From contig JALUTQ010000032.1 of the NCBI GenBank assembly GCA_032718865.1, forward strand, positions 496,001-560,000: DNA of 64,000 nt, read 5' to 3'. The stretch comes from Tilletia caries. Taxonomy: Eukaryota > Basidiomycota > Exobasidiomycetes > Tilletiales > Tilletiaceae. Shown piece by piece: positions 45,237 through 55,236 of this stretch. Within the stretch, counting starts at the first letter, position 1. Every line of letters starts with the position of its first letter. A model generated the notes under the pieces. That model made no database searches. It had not been told where the DNA came from and saw nothing but the letters and a program-made list of their open reading frames with translations. Both the position numbers and the translations under genes were made by a program.

Positions 45237-46299
45237 CCGAAGCTGGACGAGCGGAGGCGGCTTGAGATGCGTGCAAATGGCTGTCTTCGATGGTATCCGG
45301 CCTGGCGTCCTTGAGGGGATTCTTGATCTCCTGGAACGTGTCCTTCGGGAACTTGCCGGGGTCGAACCGCTTCAGAGCCTTCCGCCGTTTCCGGCACTCC
45401 TTGTCCGTCATCTTCCGCTTCTTCAGCTTCTCCAGCTCAGCCTTCTGTTTGCGCGACCGAGTGGCGAAGGTGTGGCGCTGGTGCTTGTGTAGGAGCTGAA
45501 GGGCTCGCTGGACGTAGGGGATGTATCGGTTTCGGTGACGTTCGATTTTGGCATTGAAGCGCTTCCAACGACGGACAGTTTTGGCGTCGGCTCCCTCCTT
45601 GGCCAGCGCCCTCGTCCAGGCGTCGCAGGCGTAGTGGAATTCGTCCCTCAGTAGATCCTCGTCCGCGCGGAACTCCTTCGGCTTCTCGAGCTTGTTGGTC
45701 GCGGTGAGGGAGACCTTCCCCATATCGACCGTGAACTTGTGCTCCTCGTGTTTGAGTCGTCCGGCCGTGGTGGTGTACCACCAGAGGTCTACGTACTCCC
45801 CGTTGTGGACTTGCTTCGAGATGCGCTCCGGGATTTGCAGGGGGTTCCACGGTGCGGTATTGACCTTCCCCTCCTCCCAATCGCTGTCCGAGGAGGTGTC
45901 CGAGCCGCTGTCCGTGGACGAGTCCCACTCCGATCCCGAGGAGGAGCAGGAGGACGAGACCGAGGAGCTGTCGTCGTCCGATCCTTCGTCCGAGGAGGAG
46001 GAACGCTTGCGGCGCTTGCCACGCTTCTTGACCGAGCGCTTCTTGGGTGACGATGAGCGGCGTCGTTTGTTCTTTTTCTGGTCGCGCTCCTGAGTGGCAT
46101 CGGGTTTGGGTTTCGAGCCGGCGGGCTCCGGGACGCTCTGCTTTGGCGAGGAAGGGGGTTCGGAGTCCGAGTCGTTCAGGGTGACGCCCAGTTCCTCCTC
46201 GAGATGCCGTCGCTTCCGCACATTCTGCACCGCCAGGCGGAGCGCTTCGAAGGGCTGGAACTTCAGGTCGGCGTCCAGAAAGAAGCTAGCGTCAGAGAC
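44845..46299 (-). CDS. Gag-like ORF1 of the DIRS-like element
   Basis: Open from the TRIM insertion at 46299 to the stop at 44845, about 484 codons, with no in-frame ATG near the 5' end, so the real start lies beyond the TRIM. Order: FLDADLKFQPFEALRLAVQN, a charged Ser/Glu/Asp region, YVDLWWYTTTAGRLKHEEHK, a Lys/Arg-rich helical part, and a C-terminal Cys/His cluster (CARCGIREPHRPEEC, CLGHNVSGCTWNNC, CSLCGGTC). It resembles nucleic-acid-binding Gag proteins of tyrosine-recombinase retroelements. Upstream minus-strand exons up to about 47668 could encode the N-terminus. Confidence 0.68.
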   Translation of the reverse strand, partial: VSDASFFLDADLKFQPFEALRLAVQNVRKRRHLEEELGVTLNDSDSEPPSSPKQSVPEPAGSKPKPDATQERDQKKNKRRRSSSPKKRSVKKRGKRRKRSSSSDEGSDDDSSSVSSSCSSSGSEWDSSTDSGSDTSSDSDWEEGKVNTAPWNPLQIPERISKQVHNGEYVDLWWYTTTAGRLKHEEHKFTVDMGKVSLTATNKLEKPKEFRADEDLLRDEFHYACDAWTRALAKEGADAKTVRRWKRFNAKIERHRNRYIPYVQRALQLLHKHQRHTFATRSRKQKAELEKLKKRKMTDKECRKRRKALKRFDPGKFPKDTFQEIKNPLKDARPDTIEDSHLHASQAASARPASGAGPSRQPSFRSEPPRRSGPTATASKSFRDNGPRSDNGVRKACARCGIREPHRPEECTAERLAYYPGKATNAIRNSSGQLVERTGGRRICLGHNVSGCTWNNCSGEHACSLCGGTCTAQTCRLSRPPQSQ

Positions 46300-46349
46300 T
46301 GTTGGATATATGCATCATCCATGACACTTGGGTCGAGACTGGTCTCACC

Positions 46350-46998
46350 CAGTGTTTCGAAGTATACTTGAAGGACCAGAATTTTTTTCAAAACATACTA
46401 CAGTATACAGTATGTTTTTGGTCCGGAAGGTCTGAGTACTGCGACAGTATAGAAAAAGTAGTACTGTTTCCTTCAAGTATACTGGCGACATACTGGCAAA
46501 TTTTTCGTGTACTTACATTATACTGCAGTAGTACTGCAGTAGTACTTGTCAAAGAAAAACATTATTCAAGTATACGAAGCGTAGTACTGCAGTATGTCCA
46601 CATCATACTTTACAGGACGATGTGTCCGAAAAAATACTGCAGGACAGTTCCAGTATACTGCAGCACCGTTCTCGCAGTACTACTGCAGTATGTCCACATC
46701 ACATTTTTACAGGAAAATATGTCACGAAAGATACTGCAGGATAGTTCCAGTATACTGCAGTAGCTCGAGCCAGTATTCTTCAAGTATGCTGCAGCATACA
46801 AAAAGGAGGTTTACGGCATCGCGCTCCTTTTTACATACTGCAGTATACTGCAGGACCGCGCCGGAGGATCCAAACAGGATACATTACCTTTTTTGAAACC
46901 GCCCAGATTTTCCGACAGGATACAGTATGTTTTTGCAAAAAGTAGTACTGCAACAGTATACTGCGACAGGATACAGTATGTAGTATGTCGAAACACTG
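46350..46998. mobile_element. Small hAT element with AGTATACT motif array
   Basis: 649 bp, inverted ends CAGTGTTTCGA...TCGAAACACTG, flanked by the 8-bp duplication GTCTCACC (46342-46349 and 46999-47006). The interior is crowded with AGTATACT, GCAGTACT and ACAGTATG variants. No coding capacity. The TRIM LTR is continuous across it. Confidence 0.9.
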
Positions 46999-47231
46999 GT
47001 CTCACCTTTTAGTATAGTGGTAGAATGTTCACAACAGATTAAAAGTCTGATCGACTCTGTCATGAGTTCGATTCCCGGTATCTCCAGATTTCTTTTCCGA
47101 CCATTTTCTTGTCGGGTGCTTGTCGGGTTTTCCACAGCACGTGCTCCGAGTACTCCGGGCCGAAAGAGTCTCACCCCTAGTCCTATGGGGTCTCGCGTCT
47201 CAGACCAAAGGGTCATGATGATGAGAGGGAG

Positions 47232-47311
47232 TGTTGGATATATGCATCATCCATGACACTTGGGTCGAGACTGGTCTCACCTTTTAGTATAGTGGTAGAA
47301 TGTTCACAACA
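47232..47311 (+). repeat. Downstream LTR of the TRIM
   Basis: 80 bp, intact TG...CA copy. The upstream LTR (46300-47036) is the same sequence split by the hAT insertion. Confidence 0.85.
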
Positions 47312-47927
47312 GAGACGCGTCCGGCTGTCCGGCATTGAAGCCTGCTATTCGCTAACCTGTGTGGGCATGCTCACCTGGAGCGCGAGCGCTAGAGGCGAAC
47401 CTCGCTGAGAAGGAGTGAGAACTGGTCTCGCCGTGCTAACTGAATGAAGAGCGGGAGGGGCAAGAGACTTGGTCTCGCTGTGTGCTAACTCTCGAAAGAG
47501 CAAAAGAAGGAAACGTTGCCGAGGGACTTGAGGCGTGTTCGCGTGTTGGGAGAATCGAGAGGAAGGAGCTGCTGATGGTGATGGGGAGGAAGATGAAGTA
47601 TCAGCAGCTGCCACGTACTCGAGGCGGTGAGGAGGTGAGGTGGTCTGGGCTTCCGCAACACGCGACACGCGCGATCCGACGCGCCCTCCACATTCACGGC
47701 GAAGGCGATGCCCTGTCCACCGACACGGCCGAAACAGCTCTGCCTTCTCATAATTGCATTAAGGTCACCACAATGATACCCAAGATTGCTCCTACTCAGA
47801 ACTTCCCACCATACACTCGCTGTAGTCTGTAGTCGACCTGTCGACTGCCGACACTTCTACAATACCCACCACAGCGACACAGGCAGACAAACCACAACTC
47901 ACTACATCTCATTTTAGTTGCAACGCG

Positions 47928-48040
47928 TTATCACTATAGTTGTAACATATCAATATGTTATCACTATAGTCGTCACATGCCACTATGCCGTCACTATAGT
48001 GATAACTGTTAACTATCAGACCGACTATAGTTGGCCATCA
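47928..48040. repeat. Isolated ACTATAGT motif cluster
   Basis: Six or so CACTATAGT / GACTATAGT motifs in 110 bp, similar to the giant hAT arrays but without TIR or recognisable duplication. May be a remnant of a related element at the 5' edge of the DIRS-like element. Confidence 0.6.
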
Positions 48041-48129
48041 CCACCAAAGACTCCTCACCCTCCATGGCTGCACGCCTCCACTTATGCATCCACATCGGTC
48101 ATCGGAGGCTGGAGCTCAGCACATGTTGT

Positions 48130-48315
48130 TGCGTAAAAAGGTGGGTACATTCTTGGGTACATCTTGGGTACGATGAGTGTTACCCAAGTAATACTCAAGT
48201 ATTGAAACTTGGGTATCTGACAGCTCATACCCAATACTGTACCCAAGGACTTGGGTACAGTATTGGGTATACTCCTTGGGTACAGTATTGGGTATACCCA
48301 AGATTTACCCATACT
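48130..48315. repeat. Cluster of TTGGGTA / TACCCAA motifs
   Basis: Repeated CTTGGGTACAGTATTGGGTA-type units on both strands; the outer blocks GGGTACATTCTTGGGTA and, inverted, GGGTAAATCTTGGGTA form a weak inverted pair. Possibly a further miniature DNA element; no target duplication found. Confidence 0.55.
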
Positions 48316-48331
48316 CATGCCGACCTCTGAT

Positions 48332-48955
48332 CGCGGGCAGCAATGCAGCATTGCTTGTTTTCTGACCCTTTCAGAAAGATCTTGCAAGAACGAATGCACT
48401 CACACACTGAGCGCAACTCTATCAGGTGAATGAGATACTCATCTGCTCATCAGCTCATCTGCTCATGGGCTCATCATATACGTCATGTGTGACACTGACA
48501 GCCCACGGCTTCGCTACCCAGCGAGGCGCGGTGGGCGGCATTCTATATTGATTTATTGACTGGGGCCTGTGGGCCTGTGGGTCACTGATCAGGTACGCAA
48601 TACACATGTCACATTACACCTTCGAAGAGTTCTATCTTCTCATCATCTATATTGTGTGGAAAATCATGGCGGAGAGCTCGAAAGGTAGCGAAGCTACCCT
48701 GAGATCGAGGCGCGGTGGGCGTCTATGTGAGTTGAATGATTGACTGTGTTTTGTGAGCCATTGTTTAGGTATGCAATCCAGAGCACGCCATTTGAGAATT
48801 CGAGTTTAAGATATCCAGACCAAGCATTGAGCAATATCAAGGCATGTAGGATTCTTGCTACTTCCCATTGCCTGTTCATATTCTATAAACTGGTGGCCAC
48901 AAAAAGGCTGGGGAACACTTTGGCTCAAAAGCCAGGCCGGTGGGATAATTAGTCT
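48332..48955 (+). repeat. Dispersed repeat, left copy of an inverted pair
   Basis: Aligns block by block with the reverse complement of 61930-62775: TCGCGGGCAGCA, TGAATGAGATACTCATCTGC, GGCGGAGAGCTCGAAAGG, GGTAGCGAAGCTACCCTGAG, CATTGAGCAA, and GGCTCAAAAGCCAGGCCGGT. It has no coding signal. The right copy holds an internal amplification absent here. Confidence 0.78.
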
Positions 48956-49319
48956 GGTCACACCAGACCTTGTAAATCTCAAATGAGCTAAAGCACCATA
49001 CCGCGTACGCGGTCTGGGGACATTCGACCCGATTCAATTGGAAGGTGCCTGCAACTTTTTGACCCAACGCCGTCTGAAGGCCCACTTTTCCTCCTCTCAG
49101 CTTCCATTTTCGCCAAACGAAATCAGCAGAAAGACAGCGCTGCCGTGAGCTCAGCAGGCAAGGAGCAGCGCCATGGTTTTTTCTCTGCCGTTGGTTTCTT
49201 TGTTGTGTCACAGCTGGCCATTGCGTTCGTCGCTGTAGAGCAGCTAATCTTCGTGTTGACTGCGTCGTGTGGAGCGGACACCAGACAGCTCGCACGGTTT
49301 TTTGTTTTTTTGACGGATC
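48956..49319. other. Non-coding stretch between repeats
   Basis: Open frames on both strands are short and not conserved-looking. I see nothing to annotate. Confidence 0.35.
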
Positions 49320-50378
49320 GTACCGGCCTCTTCCTCAACATCCCTCCCCCCGTCGCCACACTCATCGCGTCCCACAACAAGTCTGCTACCGACCACCCTG
49401 GTCAGGTGCAGGTAATCATCGACAAAGAACTCGCAGCTCGCCGCTACCACGGGCCCTTTGCCTCGCAGGCCGAGGTGGAGGCGCTCCTTGGCCCATTTCA
49501 GACAACTCCTATCGGGATTCGGCCCAAATCCAACGGCACCTTTCGCCTCATACAGGATTTCAGCAGCCCCCGCCACAACCAAAACGACAAAAATCCCCCC
49601 CCCTTCACACCTCCCCAAACTCCCGCCTCGACCCCGACCGGTGGCCAACCACTTGGGGCACCTTCCACAACACATGCAGCACGCTCTGCTCGCTCCCACG
49701 CACCGCACAGGCCTACGTGCGAGACGTCGTCTCCGCCTTTCGGCACATACCCACGGCCGCCTCCCAATGGCCCAGCACCGTGGTGGAGTGGGAGGGTCGC
49801 TTCTACATCGACACCTTCCTTGCTTTTGGGCTCGGTCCGGCGTGTGGCGCCTTCGGCCTGTTTGCAGATGCTTTCGCCGACATCGTTCGTCGCAAAGGGA
49901 TCGCCGTCACGTCGCACTGGGTCGACGACAACGTCTTCCTCCGCGTTCCGGTCCCCGCCCTGGATGAGGTCAACGCAGCCCGCGCTGCCAAACGACGACG
50001 AATGGCCACAACTCCCACTGCCCAGCGGGGTCGGCTCAGCTGGTTGGACGCCGAGGGGGGGGGAACCAACACGACGACGACTATACCGACCCACTCCAAG
50101 TTCAACCCGGCGCGGAGGACGGCTACAATTGCGGCATCTCCGACATCGACGCTGTCTCCGAAGCGCTCGGATGGCCATGGGAACCGCGGAAGGACGCTCC
50201 TTGGTCCCACATCTTCGATTTTACCGGCATCAGGTTCAACATCGCCACTCGCGAGGTCGCCCTTCCCGAAAAGAAGCGCCTCAAGTACCTGCGCAGCATT
50301 GCCGAATGGAAGGAGAGAAGGTCCCGACACCGAGGCCCAGTCCCTGCACGGTAAGCTCGAGCACGCCCGGCTGGTGTT
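49320..50378 (+). pseudogene. Second, truncated copy of the DIRS-like RT
   Basis: Near-identical to 43720-44735 in reverse complement, from TGLFLN to RLVF. It keeps the 22 nt missing from the other copy, so HWVDDNVFLRVP is readable, but it is broken elsewhere at C and G runs (around 49595 and 50056). Ends are abrupt with no target duplication, so it is a fragment left by rearrangement or 5'-truncated copying. Inverted relative to the main element. Confidence 0.85.
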
Positions 50379-50589
50379 CCTCGAATCAATAACCAGTTGG
50401 TCATTATACACCAATATGCTCAAACCCATTATTCACTAAGTGAAGGTGCAACAACAATTCAGCATTGATGCCCACACTACTATGAAAGTTGAGAGAGACT
50501 AATAGGAACTGACAGAAGTAGTAATTCTGGGATAAGTAGTAGAACATGGAAGAGTGGCTACGACTGATCAGCACACTCAGCCGTAATTC

Positions 50590-51575
50590 TTACACCCTCA
50601 TAGCTCCATGGCGATCAGGAGTCGGAGGAACTTTGCCTTTGCCCTTCGCTCCCGACCCATCACCGCTCGATTCTCCACCACCACCACTACCATCTCCTTC
50701 CTGAATCGCACCACCCTCTCCATCCAGGCCTTCCTCTTCCTCTTCCTCTTCCTCATCATCTCCCTCACTGTCCTCCTCGTCCTCGCTGCTCTCCTCTCAT
50801 GATTCCTCTCCGTCGCTCTTCTCCTCTCCTCCCTTCGTCCCCTTCTTCTTCTTCTGCTTCTTACCTGCCTTATTGCGGGCATCCAAGACTGTGCTTGCGC
50901 CGTCTGAAGAGCTGTTCGTGACGGCGGCAGTGCCGATATCTAACCGACGAGATAGGCCAGCTCGAAGTACCAGGGCACCCTCTTACGGACTTGAACTGAC
51001 ATAAAAGAAAAGACACGTGGACACAACACAGCCACAACGATCGATGAAGACCGCAGATAGATCCACACGTTCCCATGCTCACCCCAAAAGTTGCTAGACT
51101 CATCACTCAAGTCATGTTCAGATTTTACACCGTTACCAGTGATCTTGAGCTCCGTTCGAGCCTAATAAAAGAGAGTCAGAAGGCCACGACCGGTCTTCTG
51201 ACTGCATCAAGGATAAGAAAAGCCGTCAGCGCTCAGCAGTGTCAGCACCACGATCCACAGGCAGGTGCAGGGAGAAGCTAGAGGACAAGGAAGAGTAGGA
51301 GCCAGGGGAGAATGGGAAGGGGGGCTGCTCACTCAATTTTCTGCACAATACGAGATCCATAGTGCTTCAGACTCGCGCTTTTAGGGTCTGCAACGTGCTT
51401 CTTGAGCACGGTATCCTTCAGAAGCTGCACCGCAAGGCCCTTGCCGGCAGAAGAGTTGTTCTCGTTCGAGTGTGCTTCGTTCTTGTGGCAGAACCAGACC
51501 TTGCGATACGCGTCAAATTCATGGAGAAGGGTAACGAGCTTGTGCTCCAAAGCAAATTCGTCTTCCTTCCACCTA
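50590..51575 (-). pseudogene. Decayed gene with Lys-rich and acidic tail
   Basis: Exon-like blocks on the minus strand: one starting near 51575 after a TTTGTTTTAG acceptor (WKEDEFALEHKLVTLLHEFD, VWFCHKNEAHSNENN, LLKDTVLKKHVADPKSASLK), a small one (ARTELKITGNGVKSEHDLSD), and a last one (GTAAVTNSSSDGASTVLDAR, KKQKKKKGTKGGEEKSDGEE). A TGA at 50797-50799 interrupts the last block; the same frame continues as a long Glu/Asp run and GAKGKGKVPPTPDRHG to a TAA at 50590. No family recognised. The nonsense codon and loose splice structure suggest a pseudogene. Confidence 0.45.
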
Positions 51576-52409
51576 AAACAAAGGGAAACAGCAGCATCCG
51601 TGATCAGTCATCTTAGCCCTTATAGCGAAGAAGTAAGAACGTGGTTAGGATAGGATTTCGAGTGTCTTCCACTCTTCCCACCCATCCACCCCCCTAACCT
51701 CTCTGCGTCATGCGCTAACCCCAGCCTATGGTCACCGGTAACAGGACTTGGCTTCGCCATCCACAGACCACAGAATCCACAGCCCCCATTGACCCCTCCA
51801 TAGTCCCATCCGTCAGGCTTGTTGTTTTTTCTCCAGCTGCGAGCGACCAGCAATGGTGCTCCAGCATATGCTGTGACTTTCCCTTTGTCCGCACACACTA
51901 TGGCAGGTCACGTGACCTCCACTTCCACACTCATTCGTTACCTCGGCCGATACTTTCTCCATTCTCTCCGCTCCACTTCTCGCTCTCGTTTCCCACACTC
52001 TCACCATCACGTGAGCAATCACTGTCCGATGATCACTGCCCTGAGCAGAGAATCTTCACCCTTTGGGTGCACTTCTCCACATCACCCCTATAAATAGCGA
52101 GCTCCCCTCCTGTCCTCCCACCACCATCGTGTATGCTCACTACCACCATCGTCCGCACCCACAAGCAATTGAGCATCACATCACTGGCACATCATCATCG
52201 TCCGCAGACCGCATCACACATCACCGTACCAATTGGCGCCTTGTGCCCAGTCTCTTCCGTCGCCCTCACCACCACCGACCGCGTCGCCATCGACATCCAT
52301 ACCAGCTCATCCGCAGGGACAGCCTAACGGAACCAGCACATATCAGCGCCTTGTGCCTGGCATTCCGACATCACCGCCAACAACTACCGCAGGAGTAGTC
52401 CGGCATGAG
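51576..52409. other. Intergenic stretch, nothing definite
   Basis: Short frames only. A CTATAAATA-like box at 52085-52093 could be a promoter for a transcript entering the LTR element, but there is no gene to go with it. Confidence 0.35.
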
Positions 52410-52673
52410 TGTCACAGATGACCAGATCAGTCGGCGTCCACAGCCAAAAGAAAAGGTGCAAATGCTGAATGCTGAGTGAGAATTGATCGATGAGGAAGCC
52501 AGGACTAAGTACAATGGGGAGCGTGAAGGAAAAGGATGACAGGAAGAAGAGCGTGAGAAAGTGGAGGTGGAGTTGTTGCTATGTGGAGTGCGTGAGAGAA
52601 AGGAGAGAAGAGGAGATAAGGGAAGGAGATAAGATAGAGAGGGAGTGGATAAGCCACGTGGTTATCCAGCACA
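52410..52673. repeat. LTR of the non-autonomous element, left
   Basis: 264 bp; its end contains the palindrome GGATAAGCCACGTGGTTATCC-like core shared with the other two family copies (54654-54917, 56970-57233). Confidence 0.9.
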
Positions 52674-53014
52674 TGCCGCCACGAAAAAGACGACTGTCCC
52701 GAGTCGTGATCGAGACTGGGAACTGCAGCGGACATGGAAGGAGGAGGCCGATTGGCGAAGAGCGCATGGGAAGAGAGGGTGTCTGGGATGGCAATGGAAG
52801 TGAAGCTGTGTGAATCGAGGCAAGAGTGGTGTAAAATGCGACCTCCCCGACCGAATACCGAGGTCGATACCCAAGTTGGTACCGGTCGGGGCGAGATCAT
52901 GGGAACAACGTGCCGCCGACCGGCTGATGGGGTGGGTGGCGTGGTAACCGGTGTGCAGAACGAAAGGGTGGACCAAAGCAGGCGTCGATGTCGACCAACA
53001 CAGGAGTACCGACC

Positions 53015-54031
53015 TCAGTACCAAATTACCGATGTCGATACCGAGGTACTTTCCGGACGCGTGCGGTGGAATCGTGACACCCAGCAGTGTATGTATCCCC
53101 GTCGATGATGCGCATGGGACGGCCGTACCATTCCGTAGTCCTCTTCGAGCCTGCGTGTGATGTGATTCTTGGCGCTGCGAGACGCGCTGGTACCCGGCCA
53201 GCCGATCCAGGGGTGCTTCACGCCGTCAGAGAGCGTGGAGACGAGGCCGTGGTATGAAAGCGAGAAGCTGTACCCGTGTGCATCCGGGTGCTGCGTGATC
53301 TTCACCGGCGGCCGGTTGCGGATGGCGTGCGATATCGATGCTGCCGCCCGTCGCCGAGGGAAGACGGGGGCCCGGGCCAAGCTGAATGCAGCTGTACGTG
53401 GGTTCGCAGATGAATGGGCAGGAGCCGCAGCGGCTGGCGAAGGAAGTGGTACCGCCGACCGTGAGCAGTCGTCGCCGTCGGAGCCGGATGCTGCGCGCAG
53501 TTGCGCCGGCCCAGCCTCGTCAGCACTCGCCGTCGCTGTAGCCGCCAAAGCGGTAGGCGGGGCCAACAACGGAGGTGGCGTCGGAGGGGCGAGGTGCGGC
53601 CGAAGATAGGCGCGCCGGTGCCGATGTTCGTTGTCGTAGCCTGCGTCCGACGCGGGTACCAATCCGTCGACCCATCCGGACGGGCATCGGAGAGCGTCTG
53701 TGGCCGTCGGCGGCAGATTTCGGAGGGCGGGGACTGATGGCGGCCGGAAAGCGAGGGCGGCGGCGGGGAAAGCGGGACGAGCAGCAGCTGCTGGAGGCAG
53801 AGGAGATCGTGATAAGGTTGAAGAAGCTTGTTGTGCCATGGGTGGTGGAGAGGAGCGTGTCGTCGCGAGCAGGGATATGGATGCTGCGGAGGTGGTGACG
53901 GGGAGTTGAATGGTGACTATGCGGCCAGTCGCCGTAGTGGAAGGAGCGGCCGACTCCCACACCGACGTGGGGTCTTGCTTGGGTGCTGGTGCTGGAAGCT
54001 GTGGTTTGTTGGAGAGGGCTCGCAAGCGCAT
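53015..54031 (-). CDS. Pro/Ala/Ser-rich open frame inside the LTR element
   Basis: 338 open codons on the minus strand, low complexity, ending in a more structured part (DAHGYSFSLSYHGLVSTLSD, RRLEEDYGMVRPSHAHHRRG). No known domain. Length in GC-rich sequence alone is weak evidence; could be a captured host fragment or chance. Confidence 0.3.
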   Translation of the reverse strand: MRLRALSNKPQLPAPAPKQDPTSVWESAAPSTTATGRIVTIQLPVTTSAASISLLATTRSSPPPMAQQASSTLSRSPLPPAAAARPAFPAAALAFRPPSVPALRNLPPTATDALRCPSGWVDGLVPASDAGYDNEHRHRRAYLRPHLAPPTPPPLLAPPTALAATATASADEAGPAQLRAASGSDGDDCSRSAVPLPSPAAAAPAHSSANPRTAAFSLARAPVFPRRRAAASISHAIRNRPPVKITQHPDAHGYSFSLSYHGLVSTLSDGVKHPWIGWPGTSASRSAKNHITRRLEEDYGMVRPSHAHHRRGYIHCWVSRFHRTRPESTSVSTSVIWY

Positions 54032-54051
54032 GTGGGATGGAGGGCTGCGCG

Positions 54052-54414
54052 TTATCGTGGGGGAGGAGGTGGCAGCCGAAGGTTTCGGTACCGAGTTGAG
54101 GGTGGGGAGCGAGCAGTCAGCTTCGCCGGGAAAACGGCGTGCTGCTCCATCCGCGATGCGGGATCTTGCCTGTGTGCTGGAAACCGACCTACAACCCGCG
54201 CCATCCGTGCCTCCAACGAGGTCACGGCGTCCTCCACGGTGTCCATCCGGCCCTCCATCCGCTGCAGCAAGCGGTGCAAACTGGAGATCGTGTCGTCCAT
54301 CTTGTTGAGGAGGGTGTCGAGCGGGGTGGGACTGGGGGAAGGGGCGACTGAAGAGAGAGTCGGCATCGAGATGACACCGCCGGATGACGCGAGGGCCTCA
54401 CCGTGAGCAGGCAA
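54052..54414 (-). CDS. Short coiled-coil ORF inside the LTR element
   Basis: Open frame of 120 codons with a heptad-rich helix (LLNKMDDTISSLHRLLQRME, then MDTVEDAVTSLEARMARV). It is the first open frame after the presumed primer site and may be a remnant Gag-like or captured protein. Start codon at 54414 is not secure; an ATG later in the frame (ISMPTLSS) is more plausible. Confidence 0.35.
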   Translation of the reverse strand: MPAHGEALASSGGVISMPTLSSVAPSPSPTPLDTLLNKMDDTISSLHRLLQRMEGRMDTVEDAVTSLEARMARVVGRFPAHRQDPASRMEQHAVFPAKLTARSPPSTRYRNLRLPPPPPR

Positions 54415-54653
54415 CTTGCCGACTGGGCATGGTAAGGCGAGGGCGACGATGCGAGCGCGTTGCGCGAGGTGGTGCGAGTGTCTGGAAAATCAAAGTGCAA
54501 AAAGAAGAAGTGTGTGAGCAGTGGGTGTGAAGATGGTGTGTGCGTCGTGAGATGGTTGCCTTGAGGAGGAGGAGGGTAAAGGGTAAGGAAGGTAGAGCGC
54601 GGTTGCTACTCCTGCGTCGGTCGCTCAGAGAAGCGAAACCACTCTCATCACCA

Positions 54654-54917
54654 TGTCACAGATGACCAGATCAGTCGGCGTCCACAGCCAAAAGAAAAGG
54701 TGCAAATGCTGAATGCTGAGTGAGAATTGATCGATGAGGAAGCCAGGACTAAGTACAATGGGGAGCGTGAAGGAAAAGGATGACAGGAAGAAGAGCGTGA
54801 GAAGGTGGAGGTGGAGTTGTTGCTATGTGGAGTGCGTGAGAGAAAGGAGAGGAGAGGAGATAAGGGAAGGAGATAAGATAGAGAGGGAGTGGATAAGCCA
54901 CGTGGTTATCCAGCACA
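54654..54917. repeat. LTR of the non-autonomous element, right
   Basis: 264 bp direct copy of 52410-52673, followed by ATGAG. Confidence 0.9.
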
Positions 54918-55236
54918 ATGAGGCATCGCCCTCGCGCGCGCGCCAGTGCCTTGTGCTTGGCTGCACCAAGTTCGTCCGGGGGACTCATCAGCAGCACCAG
55001 TAGCAGCAGCAGCACAGGGGTACGTGGGACCGGCAACTAGCTACGATTTCAACAAGGCTCCCATGACAAGGCCCAAGGCCAACCAGTGAGAAACGAGACA
55101 GGAAAGGATGTGGATGGGAAATGAATTTTGGGCACGAGGAAAGTTAGGGAGCAGGGGAAGAATTCAAAGGAATCGAAAGGAGATGGAAGGAAAGAGATGG
55201 AGGAGGAGAAAGGAAAGGGAAACACGAGATACATAC

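Larger units (their letters stand above)
46300..47311. mobile_element. TRIM (miniature LTR element) carrying a nested hAT element
   Basis: Two direct 80-bp LTR-like repeats (TGTTGGATATATGCATC...GTTCACAACA) flank a 195-bp non-coding middle, and GAGAC is duplicated outside (46295-46299 and 47312-47316). Without the inserted hAT element (46350-46998 plus 8 bp) the element is 355 bp, in the TRIM range. A purine tract (GATGAGAGGGAG) precedes the second LTR, so the element reads on the plus strand. The end of LTR 1 plus the start of the middle contain TAGTATAGTGG and GAGTTCGATTCCC, like pol III A and B boxes; the possible tRNA shape is poor. Confidence 0.85.
31641..47700 (-). mobile_element. DIRS/Ngaro-like retroelement, interrupted by two nested insertions
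   Basis: Order on the minus strand: gag-like ORF1 (up to about 46299 and probably further upstream), RT plus RNase H ORF2 overlapping ORF1, then a recombinase-like start. The 11-kb hAT element (31761-42849) splits ORF2 from the recombinase segment, and a TRIM (46300-47311) sits in the 5' part. The RT lacks a Ty-type integrase neighbour and has a VDD box, fitting the tyrosine-recombinase retroelements. Terminal (split or inverted) repeats were not found, so the outer limits are estimates. Confidence 0.6.
52410..54917 (-). mobile_element. Non-autonomous 2.5-kb LTR element
   Basis: Direct 264-bp LTRs (TGTCACAGATGACC...GTTATCCAGCACA) with ATGAG duplicated outside (52405-52409 and 54918-54922). 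The LTRs differ at only a few sites. Read on the minus strand, the sequence just inside the 5' LTR begins TGGTGATGAGAGTGG, a good start for a tRNA primer site, so I set the element on the minus strand; no clear polypurine tract supports this. No protease, integrase or RT is present. The interior has two open minus-strand frames and, at 52830-53075, repeated ACCGAGGTCGATACC-type motifs. Confidence 0.85.

Noticed and set aside
47010..47085. A functional tRNA gene
   Set aside because: A- and B-box-like strings are present, but T-stem and acceptor pairing are poor.
49145..50392. 415-codon plus-strand frame as an intact gene
   Set aside because: Its start lies outside the RT homology and the frame changes at C and G runs; it is a chimera of flank and pseudogene.
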